Origin: CAVORB01 sp963736235 | GTDB lineage: Bacteria > Pseudomonadota > Gammaproteobacteria > Chromatiales > Chromatiaceae | DNA: 64,000 nucleotides | Assembly: GCA_963736235.1 (NCBI GenBank) | Contig: CAVTOR010000005.1 | Location: 1-64,000 of the forward strand | Direction of reading: 5' to 3' | Shown here: positions 52,316 through 62,328 of the stretch, piece after piece | Layout of the letters: every line of letters begins with the position of its first letter | Position numbering within the stretch: the first letter of the stretch is position 1 | Position numbers and translations under genes: made by a program | The notes under the pieces: model-generated | Databases searched by the model: none | What the model saw: only the letters and a program-made list of their open reading frames with translations | Told to the model about the DNA's origin: nothing

Positions 52316-53508
52316 GCGGCGAGACAAGGCCTAGGACCCGCGGCCGCCGACGCCTGGACCGGTTACCGGAAATGGACTGGTCGCTACTGATCTGCGTGCT
52401 GCTACTGCTCGGCTTCGGTTTCGTGATGGTGGCGTCCTCCTCCATGTCCATTGCCGATCGCGGCTTCGGCGAGCCTTTCCACTTCGTCCTGCGCCACGGA
52501 TTGGCCCTCGGCCTCGCCCTCGCCGCGGGACTCCTGGTGTTCCTGATGCCGGCCAACTGGTGGGAGAAGTCCGGGGCGCTCCTCTTCTTTCTCGGAATTG
52601 CGCTCCTGGTTGCCGTGCTGGTGCCTGGTGTCGGCCGCACGGTAAACGGGGCAACGCGCTGGATTCCCCTGGGGCCGCTCAATATCCAAAGCTCTGAGCT
52701 GATGAAGTTCTTCGCCGTCATCTACATCGCCGGCTATCTGGTGCGCCGCCACGAGGAGGTGGCGACCAGGCTTTCAGGCTTCTTGAAGCCGATGATTCTG
52801 ATGGTGTTGGCGAGCACCCTGATCATGGCGCAGCCGGATTTCGGCACGACTGCGGTCCTGCTGGCTACGGTGCTTGGGATGCTCTTCCTTGGCGGCGTGC
52901 AGGTGCTGCACTTCTCCGCGTTGTTCGGGATGGTGGCCGCGGCGGGGGTGGCGTTGGTCGTCCTCGAGCCCTACCGCTTCCAGCGGGTGACCTCGTTCCT
53001 GGACCCGTTCGCCGACCCCTTCAACACCGGATTCCAGTTGTCCCAAGCCCTGATCGCCTTCGGCCGCGGGGAATGGCTGGGGGTCGGACTCGGCAACGGG
53101 ATCCAGAAGCAGTTCTTTCTCCCCGAGGCCCACACGGATTTCATCCTGGCCGTGGTGGGCGAGGAGTTCGGTCTTATCGGGACCCTGGCCGTGATCGCCG
53201 CCTTTACCTTCGTCGTGCTGCGCGCCTTCTCGATCGGCGCGCGGGCGGAGCAGGTGGGCTGGTGCTTCGCGGCCCATGTGGCCAACGGATTCGGACTGGG
53301 AATCGGGCTTCAGGCCCTGGTCAACATCGGCGTCAACGTGGGCTTGCTTCCGACCAAGGGCCTGACGCTGCCGTTCATGAGTTACGGCAGTAACAGCATC
53401 ATCGTGGCCTGCATGGCGGTGGCTATGCTGCTGCGCATTGACGTCGATCTGCGCCGGTCCGAGGAGAGCGCCGTACCGGTGGGAGGCATGAAATGGGCGC
53501 GCGCGTAG
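52312..53508 (+). CDS. ftsW: Septal glycan polymerase FtsW
   Basis: 398 residues, SEDS family with about ten membrane helices. Conserved RWIPLGPLNIQSSELMK, the loop with FGRGEWLGVGLGNGIQ, PEAHTDFILAVVGEEFG (catalytic Asp region) and LPFMSYGSNSIIV. Polymerises glycan strands with FtsI. Overlaps murG by 16 bases. Confidence 0.96.
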   Translation: MSGETRPRTRGRRRLDRLPEMDWSLLICVLLLLGFGFVMVASSSMSIADRGFGEPFHFVLRHGLALGLALAAGLLVFLMPANWWEKSGALLFFLGIALLVAVLVPGVGRTVNGATRWIPLGPLNIQSSELMKFFAVIYIAGYLVRRHEEVATRLSGFLKPMILMVLASTLIMAQPDFGTTAVLLATVLGMLFLGGVQVLHFSALFGMVAAAGVALVVLEPYRFQRVTSFLDPFADPFNTGFQLSQALIAFGRGEWLGVGLGNGIQKQFFLPEAHTDFILAVVGEEFGLIGTLAVIAAFTFVVLRAFSIGARAEQVGWCFAAHVANGFGLGIGLQALVNIGVNVGLLPTKGLTLPFMSYGSNSIIVACMAVAMLLRIDVDLRRSEESAVPVGGMKWARA

Positions 53509-54576
53509 CGGTCATGGCCGGCGGCACCGGGGGGCACGTGTTCCCGGCACTCGCGGTAGCGGAGCTGTTGCGCGGGCAGGGGATGGATGTGTTTTGGATC
53601 GGGACCCGGCGCGGGCTGGAGGCGCGTCTGGTGCCCGCCCGGGGTTTCGGCATGGAGTGGATCAGCATCGAGGGGCTGCGCGGAAAGGGCATCGGCCAGC
53701 TGCTCACTGCCCCTTGGCGACTGATGGTGGCGCTGCGCGAGGCCCTGGCCGTGCTCCGTGGGCGCCGTCCTAGCGTGGTCCTGGGGATGGGCGGTTTCGC
53801 ATCCGGTCCCGGCGGGCTCGTTGCCCGCGCCATGGGGCTGCCCTTGGTGATTCACGAGCAGAACCAGATCCCCGGCCTTACCAACCAATGGCTGTCGCGC
53901 ATCGCCAACCGGGTGTTCCAGGCCTTCCCCGGCAGTTTCCCGGCGGCGCGCGGCGCGATGACCTGCGGCAATCCGGTGCGGCCCGAGATCGCGGCCGTTC
54001 CCGCCCCGGCCGAGCGCCTAGCGGGGCGGACCGGTGCGCGGCGTTTGCTCGTCGTGGGCGGGTCTCTCGGAGCCCAGGTGCTGAACGAGACGGTGGCGCC
54101 GGCGATGGCCAAGCTTACCGCCGGAGATGCGGCCGACGATCCGGCACCAGGCCGGAGAGCGGACCCTCGAGGCCGCGCGGTCGGCGTACGCCGCCGCGGG
54201 AGTCGACGCCAAGGTCACGCCCTTCATCGAGGACATGGCGGAGGCCTATGCCTGGGCGGATCTGGTAGTGTGCCGCGCCGGCGCGTTGACGGTCTCCGAG
54301 CTCGCGGCGGCGGGGGTGGCGTCGGTGCTGGTGCCCTATCCGCACGCCGTTGACGATCATCAAACCGCCAATGCCCGCTATCTCGCCGATGTCGGGGCCG
54401 CGCGCCTGATGCCTCAGTCCGGGCTGAGCGCCGATTCCCTGGCCGAGGTCCTCGCGGATCTGCTTGGCGATTCGGCTCGGCTGCTGGCCATGGCCGAGGC
54501 CGCCCGCACGCGGGCCGAGCCTGCAGCGGCCGAGCGCATCGCGGCTGCCTGCTGGGAGGTGATCAGTCATGAGTGA
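53493..54576 (+). CDS. murG: Lipid II synthase MurG (frameshift)
   Basis: About 361 codons. Adds GlcNAc to lipid I. Motifs: VAVMAGGTGGHVFPALAVAE, GLRGKGIGQLL, LGMGGFASGPGGLVARAMG, PLVIHEQNQIPGLTN, LLVVGGSLGAQVLNETVA, then after a shift near 54125 RPTIRHQAGERTLE, CRAGALTVSELAAAGVASVL and PYPHAVDDHQTANARYLA. The shift lies in a conserved stretch and is probably a sequence error. Confidence 0.95.
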
Positions 54577-56016
54577 CATACGCCGATACGGCGCCAGCAG
54601 CATGGGCCGCATCCGCCGGCTACATTTCGTCGGCGTAGGTGGCGCGGGCATGAGCGGCATCGCCGAGCTGATGGCGAATCTCGGCTACCAGGTCTCCGGT
54701 TCCGACAAGCGCGAGAGCGAGGTTACGCGGCGTCTCGAGGGGCTCGGCGTGAAGGTCTTCATTGGACATCGCGAGGAGCAGGCCGAGGGTGCCGACGCGG
54801 TCGTAGTTTCCAGCGCCATCGACGAGTCGAACCCGGAGATCAAGATCGCCCGCGAGCATCGCATCCCGGTCGTGCGGCGCGCCGAGATGCTGGCCGAGCT
54901 GATGCGCTTCTACTACGGCGTCGCGGTGGCGGGCACCCACGGCAAGACCACGACCACCAGCCTGGTGGCCAGCGTGCTCGCCGAGGGCGGGCTGGACCCG
55001 ACGTTCGTCATCGGCGGGCGCCTCAACAGCGCCGGGGCGAACGCCCGGCTTGGCAGCAGCCATTACCTGGTGGCAGAGGCGGACGAAAGCGATGCCTCCT
55101 TTCTCTACCTGCAGCCGATGCTGGCGGTGATCACCAACATCGATGCCGACCACATGCGCACCTACGGTAACGACTTCAACCGGCTGCGCGGCACCTTCAT
55201 GGAGTTCCTTCACCACCTGCCCTTCTACGGGCTGGCGGTGCTGTGCGTGGACGACGACGAGGTGCGCTCGCTCTTGCCCATGATCCCCCGACCGGTGCGC
55301 ACCTACGGCACCAGCACGGAGTCGGACGTGCGCGCCACGGGGATCCGGCAGGAGGGGCTGCGGATGCACTTCACCGTGCAACGCAGGGACGCCGAGGGCT
55401 TCCCGGTGGATGCTCAATCTGCCTGGGCGCCACAACGTGCTCAATGCCTTGGCCGCCATCTGCGTCGGGCTGGAGCTCGGTGTGGCCGAGGACGCCATCC
55501 AGCGCGCCCTCGCGGGTTTCCAGGGGATCGGTCGGCGTTTCGTGCGTCGAAGAGATCGACGGATGCCGCCGGACGGGACCTGATCCTGGTGGACGACTAC
55601 GGCCACCACCCCGGGAGCTTGCCGCGACCTTGGAGGCCGCGCGCCAGGGCTGGCCCGGCCGGCGCTTGGTGCTGGTCTTCCAGCCCCATCGTTTCAGCCG
55701 CACCCAGGAGCAGTTCGAGGACTTCGTGCAAGGTGCTGTCCAGTGCCGATCGTGCTGGTTCTGACCGAGGTCTATCCGGCCGGGGAGGATGCCGATCCCG
55801 GGCGCCGACGGTCGCTCCCTGAGCCGCGCCATCCGCATGCGCGGTGAAGTCGACCCGGTATTCGTGGAGACCTGTCGGAAGTGCCGCAGGTTCTTGGAAA
55901 CCTGCTGGCGGACGGGGATCTGGTGCTGACCCTGGGGGCCGGCGATATCGGTGCTCTGGCCGCCCGTTTGCCGGGGCACGCTCAAAGGGGAGACCGTCGA
56001 TGCCGCATCAACTTAG
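54569..56016 (+). CDS. murC: UDP-MurNAc:L-Ala ligase MurC (several frameshifts)
   Basis: About 480 codons. First step of stem-peptide assembly. The N-terminal 280 residues are clean: HFVGVGGAGMSGIAELMANL, AVAGTHGKTTTTSLVASVLA, LVAEADESDASFLYLQPMLA, VITNIDADHM. From about 55415 the frame changes repeatedly, yet the conserved pieces continue in order: LNLPGRHNVLNALAAICVGL, ILVDDYGHHPGELAATLEA-type text, LVLVFQPHRFSRTQEQFEDF, TEVYPAGE, DGDLVLTLGAGDIG. Overlaps murG by 8 bases. Confidence 0.92.
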
Positions 56017-56151
56017 CACCCGGTTGCACATGGGTTGTGGTGAGCCGCTGCGCGGAAACGGGCAGAGGTTGCGCCCGCGGTTTCCGGCCAAGCCGGCGCG
56101 CGCTGCCGCGAGGACCGGTCCTCCGCAACTCGGTCAAGGGCGCCGCCCGCG

Positions 56152-56269
56152 ATGATCGCGGAAGAGATACAGCCACGAGGCGAGCTGCGCGATGACGAGC
56201 CTTTGGCACGTCACACCAGCTGTCGCGTTGGTGGTTCTGATACCCGAAGTCGATCGGGTGGGGGACTGA
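56152..56269 (+). pseudogene. murB: murB reduced to its first and last codons
   Basis: The ATG at 56152 opens MIAEEIQPRGELRDDEPLAR then HTSCRVGG, the usual first 28 residues of UDP-N-acetylenolpyruvoylglucosamine reductase. It is followed, in another frame, by VVLIPEVDRVGD and TGA (56231-56269), the usual last residues. The roughly 270 codons between, with the FAD and catalytic domains, are absent. The join falls in GTTGGTGGTTCT, a short repeat. MurB is essential, so an assembly collapse or an internal deletion of one copy must be considered. It sits exactly where murB belongs, between murC and ddlB. The 135 bases before it (56017-56151) show no gene. Confidence 0.85.
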
Positions 56270-56273
56270 AGGC

Positions 56274-57200
56274 ATGAACTCGGATGCGGCCAAGTTCGGA
56301 AACGTGGCTCTGCTATTGGGCGGGCGGTCCGCCGAGCGCGAGGTGTCGCTGAAGAGCGGCGCGGCCGTGCTCGCCGCGCTGCAGCGCCAAGGCGTGGCGG
56401 TCGATGCGCTGGACCCGGCGGAGGAGGGGGCGCTCGATCGACTCGAGCGGGGCGGCTTCGATCGTGTCTTCATCATCGTCCACGGCCGTGGCGGTGAGGA
56501 TGGTCAGATCCAGGGCGCGCTGGAGACGATGGGATTGCCCTACACCGGCTCGGGTGTGCTGGGATCGGCCCTGGGCATGGACAAGTATCGCTGCAAGCTC
56601 GCCTGGCGTGGTTGCGGTTTGCCCACCGCGGACTTCCTGCTCATACGCGCGGAAGAAGACCTGGCGGACGCACAGGCGCTCGGGTTCCCGCTGATGATCA
56701 AACCGGCCCACGAGGGATCGAGCATCGGCATGGCGCGTGCCGATGACCCTCAGGGGCTCGCGGCCGCATGGCGGACGGCGTCGGCGCTCGACCGGCTGGT
56801 GATCGCCGAGCGCTGGATCACCGGCCCGGAGTATACCTGCGCCATTCTGGGCACCGAGGCCCTGCCCATGATCAAGCTCGAGACCCCCCGCGCGTTCTAC
56901 GACTACGAGGCGAAATATCTCGTCGATTCCACCCGTTATATCTGCCCCTGCGGTCTTTCAGTGGAAGATGAGGCGCGCCTGCAGGACACCTGCAAGACCG
57001 CCTTCGAGGCCGTGGGTGCGAGCGGTTGGGGCCGTGTGGATTTCATGATGGACTCGGACGGGCGTCCCTTCCTGCTGGAGGTGAACACGGTGCCGGGCAT
57101 GACGGATCACAGCCTGGTGCCGATGGCGGCGCGCGCCCGCGGGATCGATTTCGACGAGCTGGTGTGGCGCATCCTGGAGACCAGCCTTGCGCGCGCCTGA
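56274..57200 (+). CDS. ddlB: D-alanine:D-alanine ligase
   Basis: 308 residues, ATP-grasp enzyme. GNVALLLGGRSAEREVSLKS, FIIVHGRGGEDGQIQGALET, GSALGMDKYRCK, IKPAHEGSSIGMARADDPQG, GWGRVDFMMDSDGRPFLLEV and NTVPGMTDHSLVPMAAR. Makes the dipeptide used by MurF. One variation: the first loop has HGRGGEDG where most have HGxxGEDG. Four bases after the murB stop. Confidence 0.97.
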   Translation: MNSDAAKFGNVALLLGGRSAEREVSLKSGAAVLAALQRQGVAVDALDPAEEGALDRLERGGFDRVFIIVHGRGGEDGQIQGALETMGLPYTGSGVLGSALGMDKYRCKLAWRGCGLPTADFLLIRAEEDLADAQALGFPLMIKPAHEGSSIGMARADDPQGLAAAWRTASALDRLVIAERWITGPEYTCAILGTEALPMIKLETPRAFYDYEAKYLVDSTRYICPCGLSVEDEARLQDTCKTAFEAVGASGWGRVDFMMDSDGRPFLLEVNTVPGMTDHSLVPMAARARGIDFDELVWRILETSLARA

Positions 57201-57210
57201 TCGAACAACC

Positions 57211-58075
57211 GTGACGGAGATGCAGGACGAGGCGCCGGGGGCCGCGCGACGGCTGCTGCGCTGGTTCTCGGCCTTGCTGTTGGTGGGTCTGATGATCGGT
57301 GCGGGGTACCAGATCCTGCGCTGGGAGCCGCAATACCTGCCGATCCGCGTGGTCACGGTGGATGGCGAGCTGCAGCGCCTGGCGCCGAAACGCTTGCAAG
57401 AGACCGTCGTCGATCATCTTCACGGCGGGATCGTCACCCAGGATCTCGCTGAGCTCAAGGAGGCGGTTGAGGAGCTGGCCTGGGTGCGCTCGGCGAGTCT
57501 GCGCCGGGTGTGGCCCGATCGCCTGGACTTGACGGTAGTCGAGCACAAGCCGCTTTGCCGCTGGGGCGAGGACGGGTTGGTGTCGGATGAGGGCGTTGTG
57601 TTCCGCCCCCCGTGACGGAGTTTCCGAAGGGCCTACCGATCTTGGCCGCGGTCGATGAGAGGGCGCCTCTCCTGGTGGCGCGCTACCGGGCCTGGAGCCC
57701 GCGGTTCGCGGCGCGAGGACTCGCGATCGAGCGCATGCTCCTCGACGCCAGGGGCGCCTGGAGCATTCGCACCGATGCCGGCTTCGAGCTGGCTCTCGGC
57801 AAGCTCGAGGTCGAGGAGCGCACGGGCCGCTTCCTGCGCGCCTGGCCGTCGCTGGCCGAGGTGGGGCGCCCGGAGCAGGTGGACATGCGCTACAGCAACG
57901 GGCTGTCGGTGCGCTGGAGCATAACCGACGAAGGCGCCCGGGACACGGCGCGCGCGCAGGCCGGCAGCCCGGCGCGCCGGGCCCCGGTTCAAGTGGCGGG
58001 CGCTCGGTCAGCTCCCTTCGCGACCGGGTGTGGGCCCGGATCAACGATTTCTTACCTCGGTCCCCTCGGAGTTGA
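57211..58075 (+). CDS. ftsQ: Cell division protein FtsQ (frameshifts)
   Basis: Membrane helix LLRWFSALLLVGLMIGAGYQ, POTRA domain PIRVVTVDGELQRLAPKRLQ, then LAWVRSASLRRVWPDRLDLT and VVEHKPLCRWGEDGLVSDEG. After a shift near 57605: LPILAAVDERAPLLVARYRA, EERTGRFLRAWPSLAEV, QVDMRYSNGLSVRW. A second shift is needed near 57960-58000 to reach the TGA at 58073, just before ftsA. Starts GTG 57211, with ATG 57220 or TTG 57187 as alternatives. Links FtsL/FtsB to the early divisome. Confidence 0.88.
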
Positions 58076-58080
58076 AAGGA

Positions 58081-59318
58081 ATGTCGAGACGCGGAGAAAA
58101 GAACCTCTTGATCGGACTGGATATCGGCACATCCAAGATCGCCGCCCTGGTGGGCGAGGTGAAGGCGGACGATCAGATCGAGATCATCGGGATCGGGACC
58201 CACCCGTCGCGCGGTTTGAAGAAGGGCGTGGTGGTGGATATCGAGTCGACGGTGCAGTCCATACAGCGCGCCGTCGAGGAGGCCGAGCTCATGGCCGGGT
58301 GCGAGATCCACTCGGTCCATGCGGGGATCGCCGGGAGCCACATTCGCAGCCTCAACTCGCACGGCATCACCGCCATCAAGGAGCGCGAGGTTACCCAGGG
58401 TGACGTCGATCGCGTGATCGACGCGGCCCGTGCCGTTGCCATCCCCGCGGATCAGAAGATCCTCCACATCCTGCCCCAGGAATTCATCATCGACGAGCAG
58501 GAGGGGATACGCGAGCCCATCGGCATGTGCGGTGTCCGCTTAGAGGCGCGGGTGCACATGATCACCGGCGCGGTGAGCGCGGCGCAGAACGTCGTCAAGT
58601 GCATTCGCCGCTGCGGCCTCGAGGTGGACGACCTGGTGCTCGAGCAGCTCGTCGTCCAGCTATGCGGTGCTGGGCGACGATGAGAAGGAGCTCGGGGTTT
58701 GCCTGGTCGATATCGGTGGCGGCACCACGGACCTGGCGGTGTTTACCGATGGCGCCATCCGCCACACCGCGGTCATCCCCATCGCCGGAGATCAAGTCAC
58801 CAACGACATCGCCGTGGCTCTGCGCACGCCCACCCAGTATGCGGAGCGCATCAAGATCCAGTACGCCTGCGCGCTGACCCAGCTCGCGGGGAGCGGGGAG
58901 ACGATCGAGGTCCCGAGTATCGGCGAGCGCCCGCCGCGCCGGCTGTCGCGGCAGACTCTGGCGGAGGTGGTGGAGCCCCGTTACGAGGAGCTGCTGACCA
59001 TCCTCCAGGCCGAGCTGCAGACGCAGCGGCTTCGAAGATCTCGTGGCCGGCGGCGTGGTCGTGACCGGCGGCAGCGCCAAAATGGAGGGTCTGATCGAGC
59101 TAGCGGAGGAGGTGTTCCACATGCCGGTTCGCCTCGGCGTGCCCCAGTATGTGACCGGGATGGAGGAGGTGATTCGCAACCCGATCTACGCGACCGGCGT
59201 GGGACTCTTGATGTATGCCCAGCAGCATCGCCGGTCCAGGCGTCCGGAGTTTTCCGAGTCGCGGGGCGTCAAGGCGGTCTGGGACCGCATGAAGAGCTGG
59301 TTCCAGGGCAATTTCTGA
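58081..59318 (+). CDS. ftsA: Cell division protein FtsA (frameshifts)
   Basis: About 412 codons, actin-like protein that anchors FtsZ. LLIGLDIGTSKIAALVGEVK, IGTHPSRGLKKGVVVDIEST, ILPQEFIIDEQEGIREPIGM; shift near 58655, then VCLVDIGGGTTDLAVFTDGA, IPIAGDQVTNDIAVALRTP; shift near 59025, then LVAGGVVVTGGSAKMEGLIE, RNPIYATGVGLLMYA and the C-terminal membrane-binding helix VWDRMKSWFQGNF. All domains are present. Confidence 0.93.
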
Positions 59319-59444
59319 CGGTCTGCCCGCGGCGAAGTGTCGGCAAGCAGCAAGCAGTGAGTTTCGAGTAGTTGGCGGGGATCAGGCAGCACTCCGCCCG
59401 GCAACAACCCAAAGGTACGCAACAAGCGCAAGAGGAGAAAAGCT
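59319..59444. other. ftsA-ftsZ spacer
   Basis: 125 bases without a gene. A good ribosome site (AGAGGAG, 59429-59435) stands before the ftsZ ATG at 59445. A separate ftsZ promoter may lie here, as in other gammaproteobacteria. Confidence 0.5.
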
Positions 59445-60626
59445 ATGTTCGAGCTTATGGATACCCACAGCCAAAACGCGGTGATCAAGGTCATCGGTGT
59501 CGGCGGCGGCGGCGGGAATGCCGTCAATCACATGGTCGAGTCGTCCATAGAAGGAGTCGATTTCATCTGTGCGAACACGGACGCCCAGGCGCTGAAGCAC
59601 TCCAACGTGAAGACGATCCTGCAGCTCGGGTCCGGTATCACCAAGGGCCTCGGGGCTGGCGCCGACCCGGCGGTGGGCAAGCAGTCAGCGATGGAGGACC
59701 GGGACCGCATCGAGGACGCGCTCGAGGGGGCGGACATGATCTTCATCACCGCCGGCATGGGCGGCGGCACCGGCACCGGTGCGGCGCCGGTGGTGGCGGA
59801 GGTCGCCAAGCAGCTGGGTATCCTCACCGTCGCGGTGGTCGACCAAGCCCTTCCCCTTCGAGGGCAGCAAGCGCATGAAGATCGCGGAGCAGGGGATCAA
59901 GGAGCTCGGGGCGCACGTGGACTCCCTGATCACGATCCCGAACGAGAAGCTCCTCGCGGTGCTCGGGAAGGAGATGAGCCTGCTGAATGCCTTCAAGGCG
60001 GCCAACGACGTCCTCCTCAACGCGACCCAGGGCATCGCGGAGCTGATCACCCGGCCGGGTCTGATCAACGTGGACTTCGCGGACGTGAAGACCGTCATGT
60101 CGGAGATGGGTCAGGCGATGATGGGAACGGGTGCGGCCACCGGCGAAAACCGGGCGCGCGAAGCAGCCGAGGCGGCCATCAACAGCCCCTTGCTCGAGGA
60201 CATCGACCTGGCCGGCGCCAAGGGCATTCTGGTCAACATCACCGCTGGCATGAGCCTCTCCATCGGCGAGTTCGACGAGGTCGGCAACACGGTGCGCGAC
60301 TTCGCCGACGACGATGCCACGGTGGTGGTGGGAACCGTCATCGATCCCGAGCTGGATGCCGAGCTGCGGGTAACCGTGGTCGCCACCGGCTTGGGCGAGG
60401 GGCGCCGCGCGCGGGAGCGGGAAGCCGGCGAAGGATGAGTCCCCGTTGCGCGTGGTCGCCAGTGACCGCGGCGATTCAGTCATCCCCGATTACACGCGGC
60501 ATGGACCGTCCCGCCTATGTGCGCAAGCTCCCACGGCTCGGCGGCGCTGAAGGCACAGGCTGACCCGGAGACACCGACATGGATTACCTGGATATCCCGG
60601 CTTTTCTGCGCCGGCAGGCCGATTAG
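59445..60626 (+). CDS. ftsZ: Cell division GTPase FtsZ (frameshifts)
   Basis: About 393 codons. IKVIGVGGGGGNAVNHMVES, ADMIFITAGMGGGTGTGAAP (GTP loop), then after a shift near 59845 FEGSKRMKIAEQGIKELGAH, ATQGIAELITRPGLINVDFA and GAATGENRAREAAEAAINSP. Beyond the TGA at 60436, another frame gives LRVVASDRGDSVIPDYTR, and the last 15 codons read MDYLDIPAFLRRQAD, the conserved C-terminal peptide that binds FtsA and ZipA. So the true end is 60626 and two or three further indels occur in the linker. Confidence 0.93.
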
Positions 60627-60734
60627 CTAGGGTAAACCCCGAGAGAGGATCACAAAGGAAATCAAGAGATTTACTTGCAAAGGCGGTTCGTTCCTGATAA
60701 AAATGCGGGAAAACCCTAACCGAAGCTCGGGTGA

Positions 60735-60758
60735 TCCCTCGGCGGTTGTGCCGAGGGA
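60735..60758 (+). terminator. Hairpin between ftsZ and lpxC
   Basis: TCCCTCGGC pairs with GCCGAGGGA over nine bases; the loop is GGTTGT. No T-run follows, so it may be a partial terminator or an mRNA-processing site. The region 60627-60890 has no gene; A/T-richer sequence at 60650-60710 (TTGCAAAGGCGGTTCGTTCC, then TGATAAAAAT) could hold an lpxC promoter. Confidence 0.55.
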
Positions 60759-60890
60759 ACGCGGCGGAGGTTAGCACGGTCGGCCGGCCGGGTGCGTAGC
60801 AGGCCGGCATCCCTTCAGCCGCATGCAGTTCGACCAGCCGGGTGTCGGGATCTCCGAACGGGTATCGGACGCGATGGGAGACAGGCAACC

Positions 60891-61806
60891 ATGATCAGGC
60901 AGCGAACCCTTAAGAATGTGATCCGGGCGACCGGGGTCGGACTGCATACAGGCGACAAGGTCTACCTGACCTTGCGACCGGCGGCGCCCGATACCGGTAT
61001 CGTTTTTCGCCGGGTGGATCTGCCACAGCCGGTCGAGATTCACGCCGGTCCGGAGAATGTCGGAGATACCCGCCTGTCCACCACGCTGGTAAATGGAGAT
61101 GTTCGCATCTCCACCGTGGAGCATCTGCTGTCGGCCTTCGCCGGGCTGGGCATAGACAACGCCTACGTGGACGTCAGCGCACCTGAAGTGCCCATCATGG
61201 ACGGCAGCGCGGGCCCTTTCGTGTTCCTGATCCAGTCGGCCGGGGTGGAGGAGCAGAATCGCCCCAAGCGGTTTATCCGCATCAAGCGCCCGGTACGCGT
61301 CGAGGACGGCGACAAGTATGCTCTGTTCGAGCCCTTCGACGGCTTCAAGGTCGAGTTCTCCATCGATTTCGATCACCCGGCTTTCGTGTCCAGGACGCAG
61401 TCGGCGAGCGATCGATTTTTCGACGACATCTTTCGTCAAGGAGGTCAGCCGCGCGCGCACCTTCGGTTTCCTGCGTGACATCGAGGCCTGCGCCAACAGA
61501 ACCTCGCCCTCGGCGGCAGCATGGACAACGCGGTGGTGGTCGACGACTACCGGGTGCTCAATGAGGAGGGGCTGCGTTACGAGGATGAGTTCGTCAAGCA
61601 CAAGATCCTCGATGCGATCGGTGATCTCTACCTGCTCGGGCACTCGCTGATCGGCGCCTTTCGCGGCCACAAGTCCGGCCATGCGCTTAACAATCGCCTG
61701 CTGCGCGCCTTGATGGCCGATGAGACGGCGCTGGGAAGAGGTCACGTTCGAGGACACCGAGCAGTCGCCGATTTCCTACATGCGTCCCTTGGCTGCTTCC
61801 GCCTGA
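60891..61806 (+). CDS. lpxC: UDP-3-O-acyl-GlcNAc deacetylase LpxC (frameshifts)
   Basis: About 304 codons. Zinc enzyme, committed step of lipid A. RQRTLKNVIRATGVGLHTGD, STVEHLLSAFAGLGIDNAYV (zinc His in VEHLL), EVPIMDGSAGPFVFLI, FSIDFDHPAF; shifts near 61432 and 61495, then GGSMDNAVVVDDYRVLNEEG, LGHSLIGAFRGHKSGHALNN (zinc and catalytic His, HKSGHALNN), shift near 61735, and the end VTFEDTEQSPISYMRP. Overlaps the convergent dciA gene by 31 bases. Confidence 0.94.
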
Positions 61807-62249
61807 GATTCCGTCCCGGCCTCCGCCAATCGGCGGAGCGCCGCGGCGATCCCTTCGTCCGTCACGTTCTCTGCCGTCTCGAGCAGATGCTTGATCGTTG
61901 CTCCCGAAAGCGCAGGCCTTGTCGCCGCCGAACTCCGGCGCGTGTCGCGGTTCGAAACCGGCTGAACGCGGACGCGGATACTCGCAACGCGGCCCTGGTT
62001 GGCGTTCAGCGCTCGCTGCACCTCGGGCGCGAGAAAGCGTAGCCGAGACGCCCAAACCGGACTGTCGCTCACCAGCGTGAGGGTTCGGTCTTCGATCGCC
62101 GCGTGGAGGCAATGGGCGTCAAGCGGGTGAGGGAGAGCGCGTCGGACGGCGCGCAGCAGCTCCGCGTTTCGCTCAATGCAGGCGAGGAGATTACCTAGCG
62201 TGCCGCTCCCCTGAAGGTAGCGAGCGGCCTGCTGGAAGCGTTTGGGCAT
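61776..62249 (-). CDS. dciA: DciA-type protein (DUF721)
   Basis: 157 residues. RYLQGSGTLGNLLACIERN then LTLVSDSPVWASRLRFLAPE, typical of the DUF721 KH-like domain that loads DnaB helicase in bacteria lacking DnaC. The C-terminal third is low-complexity and not conserved. Placement between lpxC and the M23/secA genes is the usual gammaproteobacterial site. Convergent with lpxC. Confidence 0.88.
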   Translation of the reverse strand: MPKRFQQAARYLQGSGTLGNLLACIERNAELLRAVRRALPHPLDAHCLHAAIEDRTLTLVSDSPVWASRLRFLAPEVQRALNANQGRVASIRVRVQPVSNRDTRRSSAATRPALSGATIKHLLETAENVTDEGIAAALRRLAEAGTESQAEAAKGRM

Positions 62250-62328
62250 GGTCCTGGACGGGAAGCCAATTTTGGACTGGGCGTGTTCCCTGGTAGCATA
62301 GCGGGGTTTTTCGCACTTGGTAACAGCC

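Noticed and set aside
60436..60438. True stop of ftsZ
   Set aside because: The conserved C-terminal peptide DYLDIPAFLRRQAD is encoded further on, ending at 60626, so this TGA results from a frame change.
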